The notes under the pieces were generated by a model. The model was not told the DNA's origin and did no database searches. It saw only the letters and a list, made by a program, of their open reading frames with translations. 6,187 nt of DNA from Chloroflexota bacterium (GTDB taxonomy: Bacteria > Chloroflexota > Dehalococcoidia > Dehalococcoidales > RBG-16-60-22): contig JANYKH010000166.1 of the NCBI GenBank assembly GCA_025358235.1, positions 1 to 6,187 on the forward strand, written 5' to 3'. Shown piece by piece: positions 1 to 4,665 of the stretch (position 1 is the first letter of the stretch; each line of letters starts with the position of its first letter). A program made the position numbers and the translations under genes.

Positions 1-101
1 GTCATGCTGGAGCGAAGCGAAGCATCTCAGGGGAGCGGGGAATTGGGTGCCTTACGCCCCACCCTGAGATTCTTCAGTCGCTGCGCTCCTTCCAGAATGA
101 C
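1..101. repeat. 101-bp palindromic dispersed repeat, copy 1
   Basis: This copy is identical base for base to 389-489. The element is an imperfect inverted repeat: it starts GTCATGCTGGAGCGAAGCGA and ends with a sequence whose reverse complement starts GTCATTCTGGAAGGAGCGCA. Both arms reach a CTCAGGG/CCCTGAG core that flanks about 30 bp of unique centre. The GTCAT...ATGAC termini and GAGCGAAGCGAAG-like arm belong to a style of short non-coding repeat seen in many bacterial genomes. It encodes nothing, so if mobile it would need an enzyme supplied from elsewhere, as a MITE does. The left boundary coincides with the window edge, so the true element could extend further. Confidence 0.9.
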
Positions 102-147
102 AGAATCGACTGGAATGGTCCGGTGGCAGGCTATCTTGCCCCAGTCC

Positions 148-167
148 ACTCCGGCGACAGCCGGAGT
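148..167 (-). repeat. REP-like hairpin, member A
   Basis: The 8-bp stem ACTCCGGC/GCCGGAGT encloses a GACA tetraloop. Read on the minus strand it is CTGGACTCCGGC-TGTC-GCCGGAGT, matching the layout of the two other hairpins at 342-361 and 512-531 (CTGGAT, stem, TTTC loop, stem). It is therefore probably the same family in the opposite orientation. It is too G+C-rich on both flanks to act as an intrinsic terminator. Confidence 0.65.
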
Positions 168-263
168 CCAGCGTAATACGGAGTTGTGTTCCGGATGGGC
201 GGGTGGCGGGACAATCCGGGCTGTTCGGGGCCAACGCCCCTTATGGTGTCCCCTCACCTTTTA

Positions 264-286
264 TCCTCTCCCTCAAGGGGCGAGGA
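264..286. repeat. Imperfect hairpin with CTCTCCCTCAAGGGG core
   Basis: TCCTCTCCC can pair with GGGCGAGGA-type sequence across a small loop: 264-268 pairs with 282-286, there is one mismatch at 269/281, and 270-272 pairs with 278-280. The core CCTCTCCCTCAAGGGG resembles another common intergenic repeat type. It is not related to the 8-bp-stem family nearby. No run of T follows on either side, so a terminator role is not supported. Confidence 0.45.
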
Positions 287-341
287 CAAGAGAATATGTT
301 AAGCGAGCATGAAGCTAAATAATGGACATTTTAATACCTGG

Positions 342-361
342 ATTCCAGCTTTCGCTGGAAT
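342..361 (+). repeat. REP-like hairpin, member B
   Basis: The 8-bp perfect stem ATTCCAGC/GCTGGAAT has a TTTC loop, preceded by CCTGG and followed by GAC. The same plan recurs at 512-531 with a different stem sequence but an identical loop, which points to a structure-conserved repeat family. It sits 25 bp before the second 101-bp repeat. Confidence 0.75.
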
Positions 362-388
362 GACATATGCTGCGCTTTCGGTCGGCGA

Positions 389-489
389 GTCATGCTGGAG
401 CGAAGCGAAGCATCTCAGGGGAGCGGGGAATTGGGTGCCTTACGCCCCACCCTGAGATTCTTCAGTCGCTGCGCTCCTTCCAGAATGAC
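389..489. repeat. 101-bp palindromic dispersed repeat, copy 2
   Basis: This is a perfect copy of 1-101, in the same orientation and offset by 388 bp. Identity ends sharply on the right: the next bases are GGACACT here and AGAATCG after copy 1. That marks the real right boundary at the ATGAC terminus. The absence of any mismatch over 101 bp implies recent duplication or active homogenisation. As RNA, the two arms would fold into a long interrupted hairpin. A role as a bidirectional transcript end or RNA-stability element is possible but not shown. Confidence 0.9.
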
Positions 490-511
490 GGACACTAGTT
501 AGGGCTTCTGG

Positions 512-531
512 ATACCGGCTTTCGCCGGTAT
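512..531 (+). repeat. REP-like hairpin, member C
   Basis: The 8-bp perfect stem ATACCGGC/GCCGGTAT has a TTTC loop and is preceded by TTCTGG. Compared with member B (342-361), the stem bases that differ do so as complementary pairs: T-A to A-T, C-G kept, A-T to G-C. Pairing is therefore preserved. It follows the second 101-bp repeat by 22 bp. Confidence 0.75.
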
Positions 532-537
532 GGGCTG

Positions 538-558
538 AAAATGGATCGTCATGGTCCA
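538..558 (-). terminator. Weak candidate terminator for the minus-strand gene pair
   Basis: On the minus strand, TGGACC and GATCCA can form a 6-bp stem (one G-T pair) around a five-base loop, followed by TTTT (541-538). It lies about 50 bp beyond the stop of the small membrane peptide. Stem and T-run are both short, so this is only a candidate. No better terminator is visible between 490 and 606 for that strand. Confidence 0.25.
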
Positions 559-606
559 ATCAGCTGCGGGCTTGATCTGAAGTCCAAGCGAGATTAACAT
601 TTAAAT

Positions 607-696
607 TTAAGACTTAAACGCCCTGAATAAAACATAAAGGTTAGCAAAAATGCCGCAAATTAATAATAAAGTACCTGTCAAAAGGGCAAAGCTCAT
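607..696 (-). CDS. Small single-span membrane peptide (29 aa)
   Basis: This small ORF had to be read by hand. Its ATG (696-694) overlaps the TGA of the upstream gene (695-693) in an ATGA junction. GAGGG sits three bases before the ATG, within the last codons of that gene, so translation is probably coupled. The 29-residue product starts MSFALLTG, has an uninterrupted hydrophobic stretch at about residues 4-24 and ends in the basic tail RAFKS before a TAA stop. This is the shape of a one-helix membrane peptide with its C-terminus in the cytoplasm. I do not recognise a family. The upstream protein also has membrane helices, so the peptide might associate with it, which is inference only. Its short length leaves a real chance that it is a fortuitous frame. 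Confidence 0.55.
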   Translation of the reverse strand: MSFALLTGTLLLICGIFANLYVLFRAFKS

Positions 697-1580
697 AAAC
701 CCTCTAAATATTTAAGTATAGCTTTGGCTACTTGTTTCCGATAAGTTCTCATTTCCTCATCCATTCTCCCAGGAAGTCCCCACAAGATTATTTTAAGATT
801 CATCGGCATATGACGCCCTGTAAATTTTTCAATAAAACCCAAATTATCCAAGTCATGAACAGACATCACCCAAGCAGCATTTAGTTTCACAGAATGTTCT
901 AAATACATGTCGATTGTTTTTGAAACATCGTCATTCGGAAACTTGTCTGTTTGACGCTCAATCTTTTGCTGTAATTTTTTATATAATCTATCGTGTTCCA
1001 TCCGTTTCTTCAAATATGGAATTTTTTCGTTTAAGATAACGCTCAAGTCACTTGCTACATGTTCGGGATTGCGGGTAAACAGTGAAGACGATTTAATTTT
1101 TGTAGCCAATTTTTTAGTGTCTTCCACAACAGTCAATGGCTTCCCAGTTGCAAATCTAAAAACGTTTTCGACCATAATTTTATTGATCGCAGATTCGACG
1201 TCCATTTCAGTCAGCCACATCAACTCCTTATTTGCAGCCTGCATACCTCGCCAATCTTCCTTTTGGAGATTTCTAATTGTTTCTCTAGTTAGCCTCTTTA
1301 GTCTTGTGTAAACCTGGTCCAATAGTTCAAGTAATTCAAGCCCTTCTTCATTAAGCAAAGTCGCTTGACTATTGTTAAACCCAGTCAAATTGACCAAATC
1401 TATATGTTGTTTTTTCTTAAACCAAATATGATAGATAATTGTTCCTATTGTCCATACGAGCGCAATTCCTAGTAAGGCGAGCGCAAACATCTCGTTCACC
1501 CACCCACTTATTTGCATCGCAGCCGCTACTAACCAAAGGACAGCGTTTCCTGCAATATTAGGTGACAATAGTTTACGCAT
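693..1580 (-). CDS. Unrecognised protein, two N-terminal membrane helices and a helical cytoplasmic domain (295 aa)
   Basis: I do not recognise this protein. Residues about 10-28 and 31-53 are hydrophobic and separated only by a tiny loop (NE), then followed by FKKKQH. This fits a membrane hairpin with both ends in the cytoplasm. The remaining 240 residues are charged and look almost wholly helical. There is a leucine-rich, possibly coiled-coil section at about 77-105 (EEGLELLELLDQ, then RLKRLTRETIRNL) and a very basic stretch at about 190-215. No catalytic or nucleotide-binding motif is evident. The ATG at 1580 has only a weak ribosome-binding site, since AGGT lies 16 bases away, but a strong promoter candidate sits 30 bp upstream. 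The gene is visibly more A+T-rich than the aro genes beside it, which suggests a different history or acquisition by transfer. The continuous frame, clean membrane topology and coupled downstream ORF support a real gene. Its function is unknown. Confidence 0.8.
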   Translation of the reverse strand: MRKLLSPNIAGNAVLWLVAAAMQISGWVNEMFALALLGIALVWTIGTIIYHIWFKKKQHIDLVNLTGFNNSQATLLNEEGLELLELLDQVYTRLKRLTRETIRNLQKEDWRGMQAANKELMWLTEMDVESAINKIMVENVFRFATGKPLTVVEDTKKLATKIKSSSLFTRNPEHVASDLSVILNEKIPYLKKRMEHDRLYKKLQQKIERQTDKFPNDDVSKTIDMYLEHSVKLNAAWVMSVHDLDNLGFIEKFTGRHMPMNLKIILWGLPGRMDEEMRTYRKQVAKAILKYLEGL

Positions 1581-1609
1581 TTTTCATCCGTCTGTTACCT
1601 TTTGCCCGC

Positions 1610-1638
1610 AGTATAAACCCTGCCATAGCTGAAATCAA
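1610..1638 (-). promoter_or_regulatory. Sigma70-type promoter for the minus-strand gene pair
   Basis: On the minus strand, TTGATT (1638-1633) and TATACT (1615-1610) are separated by exactly 17 bases. These match the -35 and -10 consensus at 4 and 5 of 6 positions. Transcription would begin near 1603, leaving a leader of roughly 23 bases before the ATG at 1580. It stands back to back with the aro promoter, with 19 bp between the two -35 boxes, so one bound factor could affect both. Confidence 0.6.
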
Positions 1639-1657
1639 TCCTAACCCCCTAGTCCCC

Positions 1658-1687
1658 TTGACCGCTCCCCCAGCAATATGTTATTAA
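1658..1687 (+). promoter_or_regulatory. Candidate promoter of the aro operon
   Basis: TTGACC (1658-1663) matches the -35 consensus at 5 of 6 bases. TATTAA (1682-1687) lies 18 bases downstream as the -10, matching 4 of 6. The predicted start of transcription is about 1693-1696, only a few bases before the leader-peptide ATG at 1701. The leader would then have a very short or absent untranslated region. This is the best + strand candidate ahead of the leader ORF; no other -35/-10 pair of similar quality is visible. Confidence 0.5.
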
Positions 1688-1700
1688 TTAAGAGATGACT

Positions 1701-1781
1701 ATGTTTAGCCGCGCTTATACCTATATGTACTGGTATACGTTTACCTGGCGCACTGGTGCGCCGGAGGGGGCTTTAACATAG
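1701..1781 (+). CDS. Aromatic-rich leader peptide of the aro operon (26 aa)
   Basis: This 26-codon ORF begins MFSRAYTYMYWYTFTW and ends in a TAG stop at 1779-1781. Eight of residues 2-16 are aromatic: Phe 2 and 14, Tyr 6, 8, 10 and 12, Trp 11 and 16. It precedes an intrinsic terminator and the first gene of the aromatic pathway. That is the pattern of a regulatory leader peptide such as those of the trp and pheA operons, whose translation rate reports charged tRNA supply. Here all three aromatic tRNAs are sampled, as expected for the shared pathway. An in-frame ATG at 1695 would add Met-Thr. AAGAG (1690-1694) has better spacing for 1701, but it may lie outside the transcript, in which case 1695 could serve as a near-leaderless start. 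The tail (RTGAPEGALT) overlaps the antiterminator sequence. The peptide itself probably has no function beyond its own translation. Confidence 0.88.
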   Translation: MFSRAYTYMYWYTFTWRTGAPEGALT

Positions 1782-1822
1782 TCTAAAAACACCTTTTTTT
1801 ATATAGTTACGAGTCGATGACA

Positions 1823-1849
1823 GCCCTCTCCAAAAAGAGGGCTTTTTTT
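1823..1849 (+). terminator. Intrinsic terminator in the aro leader (attenuator)
   Basis: The 7-bp perfect stem GCCCTCT/AGAGGGC (1823-1829 and 1836-1842) has a CCAAAA loop and is followed directly by seven T residues. This is a textbook Rho-independent terminator. It lies only 28 bases before the aroF ATG and downstream of the operon promoter, so it makes sense as a conditional stop rather than the end of another gene. Its 5' arm is the same sequence used by the antiterminator. Confidence 0.92.
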
Positions 1850-1863
1850 ATTGGCAAAAATTG

Positions 1864-1870
1864 GGAGGAG
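1864..1870 (+). promoter_or_regulatory. aroF ribosome-binding site
   Basis: GGAGGAG lies nine bases (counted from GGAGG) before the ATG at 1878 and is one of the strongest Shine-Dalgarno sequences in the window. It decides the aroF start in favour of 1878 over the upstream in-frame TTG at 1851, which would place this site inside the gene. It lies beyond the terminator, so it is made only on read-through transcripts. Confidence 0.85.
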
Positions 1871-1877
1871 AGAAGAG

Positions 1878-2939
1878 ATGATAGTGATGAAAGCGGGGGC
1901 GACGGACACAGAAATTCAGAACGTGGTGGAGGAGATCCACAAATACGGGTTGGCGGCGGACGTATCGCGGGGCGAATTCCGCACCGTGATCGGGCTGGTG
2001 GGAGACGAGCGGAAGGCGCCGTTTTCCCATTTCGCGCTATTACCGGGAGTGAAGGAGGCGATGATGATCGATACACCGTATAAGCTCATAAGCAAGGAGT
2101 ATGGTAAACTATCCGATAGCGGCAACGAGTTCCGGCCGGTCAAAGTGGGCAATATAACCGTCGGGGGTGACGAACTTGTCTACATTGCCGGGCCCTGTGC
2201 GATCGAGAGCAAGCAACAGCTTTTCAAGATTGCGGAAGGGGTTAAGCGGGCCGGGGCGCACATCCTGAGGGGCGGAGTATTCAAACCGCGCAGTTCCGTC
2301 CACTCGTTCCAGGGGCTGGGGGGCAACGGAATGGAGGAGGCGGAGGAAGCCCTGAGCTGGCTGCGCGAGGCGGGGGACATGTACGAGATGCCCGTCATTA
2401 CTGAAGTCCGCGGCGAAACGCAGGTCGATCTGACCGCGCGGTACGTGGATATTATGCAGATAGGGTCCCGGAACATGTACGATCAGGACCTGGCCAGCGC
2501 CATCGGGCGGAAGCAAAAACCGGTATTGTTCAAGCGGCATTTCGGGGCGGGGATTGAAGAATTTTTATCCTTCGCCGAGTACATCGCCGCGGAAGGCAAC
2601 AAAGACATCATCATGTGCGAGCGGGGCATCATACCGGTGGGGAAGGGCAAGAACTTCACGCGGTACACGTTCGACCTGGCCGCGATTCCGGTAATCCAGA
2701 AAGAGACCTTCCTGCCGGTGCTGGCTGACCCGAGCCATGCCACGGGGCGGCGTGACCTGATATTCAGCATGAGCTGCGCCGCGGTAGCCGCGGGGGCGAG
2801 CGGACTGATGATAGAGAGCCACTACGATCCCAAAGAAGCGCTGGTGGACGGCTCACAGATGATCACCCCGGATGAACTCAAAGAGGTTATCGATGCCTGC
2901 AACCGCGTGCACGCCATCATGAGCCCGGTAAAGAGGTAA
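1878..2939 (+). CDS. aroF: 3-deoxy-7-phosphoheptulonate (DAHP) synthase, AroA-I-beta type with N-terminal regulatory domain
   Basis: This enzyme condenses phosphoenolpyruvate with erythrose-4-phosphate, the first step of aromatic amino acid synthesis. The 353-residue protein has two parts. Residues 1-70 form a ferredoxin-like domain (MIVMKAGATDTEI... RTVIGLVGD), typical of the Thermotoga-type enzyme, where it binds aromatic feedback inhibitors. Residues 85-345 form the TIM-barrel catalytic domain. Visible active-site motifs are AGPC (104-107), RGGVFKPRSS (131-140), IGSRN (195-199), KR (219-220), CERG (247-250) and DPSH (284-287). Cys107, His287, Glu313 and Asp324 are the expected metal ligands. 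ATG 1878 is chosen because of the GGAGGAG site and because MIVMK matches the usual family start. It is the first gene of the operon, behind the aromatic attenuator. Both feedback inhibition and attenuation are therefore likely. Confidence 0.97.
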   Translation: MIVMKAGATDTEIQNVVEEIHKYGLAADVSRGEFRTVIGLVGDERKAPFSHFALLPGVKEAMMIDTPYKLISKEYGKLSDSGNEFRPVKVGNITVGGDELVYIAGPCAIESKQQLFKIAEGVKRAGAHILRGGVFKPRSSVHSFQGLGGNGMEEAEEALSWLREAGDMYEMPVITEVRGETQVDLTARYVDIMQIGSRNMYDQDLASAIGRKQKPVLFKRHFGAGIEEFLSFAEYIAAEGNKDIIMCERGIIPVGKGKNFTRYTFDLAAIPVIQKETFLPVLADPSHATGRRDLIFSMSCAAVAAGASGLMIESHYDPKEALVDGSQMITPDELKEVIDACNRVHAIMSPVKR

Positions 2940-2941
2940 GC

Positions 2942-4015
2942 ATGAAAACAGCGAGGGTAGAACTAGGGCCGCGCAGCTACGAAGTTCGGATAGGGGCCGG
3001 ATTGATCAACAAGACCGGGCAGTTCCTGAAAGAACTCGGCCTGAGCGGCAAAGCAATGTTGATCACCAACCCCAACATAAACCGGCTTCACGGCCCCAGG
3101 ATGGGCAAGGCGCTGGCGGAAGCGGGATTTGCGGTAACTACCCTCGAAGTACCGGAGGGCGAGGCCCAGAAGACGCTGGAAAACGCGGTGAGGCTGTGGG
3201 GACAATTGACCGAAGCGGGGGCGGAACGCGAGACGCCGGTGGTAGCGATGGGGGGCGGGGTACTGGGTGATTTAGCGGGATTTGTAGCCGGCACGTATAT
3301 GCGCGGCATACCGCTGATACAGGCGCCGACGACGCTGCTGGGAATGGTGGACAGCGGGATTGGGGGGAAGACGGGGGTGGACCACGGCAACCTCAAGAAC
3401 CGCATCGGGGTTTTCTACCAGCCGAAAATGACCATCGCCGACCTGGATTTGGTGAAGACGCTGCCCGCGGAAGAGATTTCCAACGGGCTGGCGGAGATCA
3501 TCAAGAGTGCGGCGATAAAAGACAAAGAATTCTTTGTTTATCTTGAAGAAAACATCGAAAAGATACGGAACCTGGAAGCGCCTTACCTGGAAGAGGCAGT
3601 TTACCGGACGGCCAAAATAAAGGCAGAGGTAGTGGCCCGGGACGAGCACGACTTGGGACTGCGGAACATCCTCAACTTCGGGCACACGATAGGGCACGGA
3701 ATTGAATCGACGAGCGGGTTTAATGTCAAACACGGCCAGGCGGTAGCCATCGGCATGTACGCGGCGGCGCGGCTATCAAACTATTTGGACATCCTCGATA
3801 TATCTGAGGTAGAGCGGCTTAAGAAGCTGATAGAAAGGGCGGGACTGCCGACCAGAATACCGCAGGTCAACCTCGACGACCTGGCCAAAATCATGGCCAA
3901 AGACAAGAAGATGCACCATGAGAAATTCCGCTTCGTGGTGCTGCGGACGATAGGCGACGCCTTTACGATGGACGCCGTACCGCCGGAGATTGTGGGCAGG
4001 GTGACGCAGCCTTGA
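2942..4015 (+). CDS. aroB: 3-dehydroquinate synthase
   Basis: It converts DAHP to 3-dehydroquinate, using NAD+ and a divalent metal, in the cytoplasm. The 357-residue length is normal for the family. The nucleotide and substrate region is clear: MGGGVLGDLAGFVAG (from 103), then APTTLLGMVDSGIGGKTG (128-145) and the glycine- and asparagine-rich KNRIGVFYQP. Metal ligands are expected at Glu185 (GLAEIIK), His248 (NFGHTIGH) and His264 (VKHGQA). The 16-residue gap between the two histidines is the usual one. It begins two bases after the aroF stop, with GAGG (2933-2936) overlapping the end of aroF, so translation is likely coupled. Every catalytic residue I can check is present, and nothing suggests truncation. 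Confidence 0.97.
   Translation: MKTARVELGPRSYEVRIGAGLINKTGQFLKELGLSGKAMLITNPNINRLHGPRMGKALAEAGFAVTTLEVPEGEAQKTLENAVRLWGQLTEAGAERETPVVAMGGGVLGDLAGFVAGTYMRGIPLIQAPTTLLGMVDSGIGGKTGVDHGNLKNRIGVFYQPKMTIADLDLVKTLPAEEISNGLAEIIKSAAIKDKEFFVYLEENIEKIRNLEAPYLEEAVYRTAKIKAEVVARDEHDLGLRNILNFGHTIGHGIESTSGFNVKHGQAVAIGMYAAARLSNYLDILDISEVERLKKLIERAGLPTRIPQVNLDDLAKIMAKDKKMHHEKFRFVVLRTIGDAFTMDAVPPEIVGRVTQP
3998..4004 (+). promoter_or_regulatory. aroD ribosome-binding site inside aroB
   Basis: AGGGTGA ends seven bases before the TTG at 4012. It supports that non-ATG codon as the aroD start. It lies within the last codons of aroB, consistent with coupled translation. Confidence 0.5.
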
Positions 4016-4665
4016 TAAAACAACCGCGCATCTGCGCCGTCATTACGGAAAACGACCCATCGCTGCTGGATTTAGCGAAAGAAGCTGATTTATACGAAGT
4101 GAGACTGGATCTGGTGGGCGAGGGCTGGCAGGAACTGGTAAAAAGCCTGGACAAACCGTGGATCGCGTGCAACCGGCATCCGGATGAAGGGGGGAAGTGG
4201 AAGGGAGGGGAGGCGGGACGCGTCAAAGAACTGCTTAAAGCGTCAGAAATGGGCGCGAATATTATAGATATCGAGCTTAGGACGGAAGGGCTGCTGTCCA
4301 TTATTAAACTGATAAAGAAACAGAGCGAATGTCTGGTCTCCTACCACGATTTTCAGGCGTCCCCGACGCCCAAGGTGATGCAGAAGATCATCGAGCATGA
4401 ACGGGAGGCGGGGGCGGACATCTGCAAGCTGGCCGTGACGGCGCGCAGCATCCAGGACAACCTGGAAGTATTAAAAATGAATGCGATTGAGGGGGGCAGA
4501 ACGGTGGCTTTCGCCATGGGACCGCTCGGGGTGTCAAGCCGGATATTATGTCCACTGACGGGCGGAGACTTCACCTACGCGTCAATTGCACAGGGCAAGG
4601 AAAGCGCAGACGGGCAGATCACGGTATTTGCGCTGCGCAGTCTGTATAGTATGATAAACGCATGA
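4012..4665 (+). CDS. aroD: 3-dehydroquinate dehydratase, type I
   Basis: It removes water from 3-dehydroquinate to give 3-dehydroshikimate through a lysine Schiff base. At 217 residues it is shorter than the roughly 250-residue E. coli enzyme but covers the full barrel. Class I motifs are in order: YEVRLDL (28-34), with Glu29 and Arg31 for substrate binding; NRHPDEGG (54-61), with Arg55; SYHDF (110-114), with catalytic His112; CKLAVTA (138-144), with Schiff-base Lys139; MGPLGVSSRI (169-178), with Arg177; and Gln202 near the C-terminus (DGQIT). The start is a TTG whose TTGA overlaps the aroB TGA. It is preferred because PRICAVI is the normal first strand and no ATG lies before it. The second shikimate step is thus covered by the type I rather than the unrelated type II (AroQ) enzyme. 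Confidence 0.95.
   Translation: MIKQPRICAVITENDPSLLDLAKEADLYEVRLDLVGEGWQELVKSLDKPWIACNRHPDEGGKWKGGEAGRVKELLKASEMGANIIDIELRTEGLLSIIKLIKKQSECLVSYHDFQASPTPKVMQKIIEHEREAGADICKLAVTARSIQDNLEVLKMNAIEGGRTVAFAMGPLGVSSRILCPLTGGDFTYASIAQGKESADGQITVFALRSLYSMINA

Larger units (their letters stand above)
1..606. other. Gene-free, repeat-rich intergenic stretch
   Basis: No reading frame here looks like a protein. The longest open frames run through the palindromic repeats, change character at repeat borders and lack a convincing ribosome-binding site. The stretch is a patchwork of two identical 101-bp repeats, several 8-bp-stem hairpins and G+C-rich filler that forms further small stem-loops, for example 191-196 with 214-219 and 227-231 with 236-240. 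The last 60 bases before the minus-strand genes turn A+T-rich. The window begins exactly at the first base of a repeat copy, which may mean that an assembly contig broke at the repeat. Confidence 0.75.
1697..1849 (+). promoter_or_regulatory. Ribosome-mediated transcription attenuator of the aro operon
   Basis: Four segments can form mutually exclusive helices. Segment 1 (1697-1710) pairs with 1769-1783: GACTATGTT with AACATAGTC, then AGCC with GGCT across a small internal loop. Segment 2 (GGAGGGGGCT, 1763-1772) pairs with segment 3 (AGCCCTCTCC, 1822-1831) over 10 bp with one G-U pair, making the antiterminator. Segment 3 otherwise pairs with segment 4 (1836-1842) as the terminator. A ribosome stalled at the aromatic codons (1704-1748) would disrupt segment 1 and leave segment 2 free, giving read-through. 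A ribosome that reaches the stop at 1779-1781 covers segment 2 and allows termination. With no translation, 1:2 and 3:4 both form and transcription ends. A compact hairpin inside the leader ORF (GGCGCA/TGCGCC, 1747-1762) may act as a pause site. The pairings are seen directly; the mechanism is inferred from known attenuators. Confidence 0.82.

Noticed and set aside
4..312. 102-codon open frame on the + strand
   Set aside because: It runs from inside the 101-bp palindromic repeat through the hairpin-rich filler, has no ribosome-binding site and encodes a low-complexity Arg/Pro/Gly-rich product. It is open only because the region is G+C-rich.
1..606. CRISPR array
   Set aside because: The repeats are two 101-bp copies 388 bp apart plus diverged hairpins. 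There are no short regularly spaced identical repeats with unique spacers.
1069..1311. 80-codon + strand frame opposite the unknown minus-strand gene
   Set aside because: It lies wholly antisense to the longer 295-aa frame, which has a promoter and clear membrane topology. No ribosome-binding site was seen for it.
1784..1801. T-run at 1794-1800 as a separate intrinsic terminator
   Set aside because: No G+C-rich stem sits directly before it; the nearest strong hairpin (1747-1762) ends about 30 bases upstream. Only a weak A-T helix could form around it.
1700..1850. T-box riboswitch as the explanation of the aro leader terminator
   Set aside because: The leader is only about 150 bases, contains no recognisable T-box sequence or specifier-loop architecture, and instead has an aromatic-rich ORF with an overlapping antiterminator. 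A leader-peptide attenuator explains more.
1851..1877. TTG at 1851 as an earlier aroF start
   Set aside because: It would place the strong GGAGGAG site inside the gene and add nine residues not expected in the family. The ATG at 1878 has ideal spacing and a typical MIVMK beginning.
1807..2152. Open frames on both strands across the aroF start region (1807-2076 minus, 1817-2083 plus, 1916-2152 minus)
   Set aside because: They overlap a well-supported gene in other frames, have no conserved-looking content and cross the terminator hairpin or the aroF ribosome-binding site.
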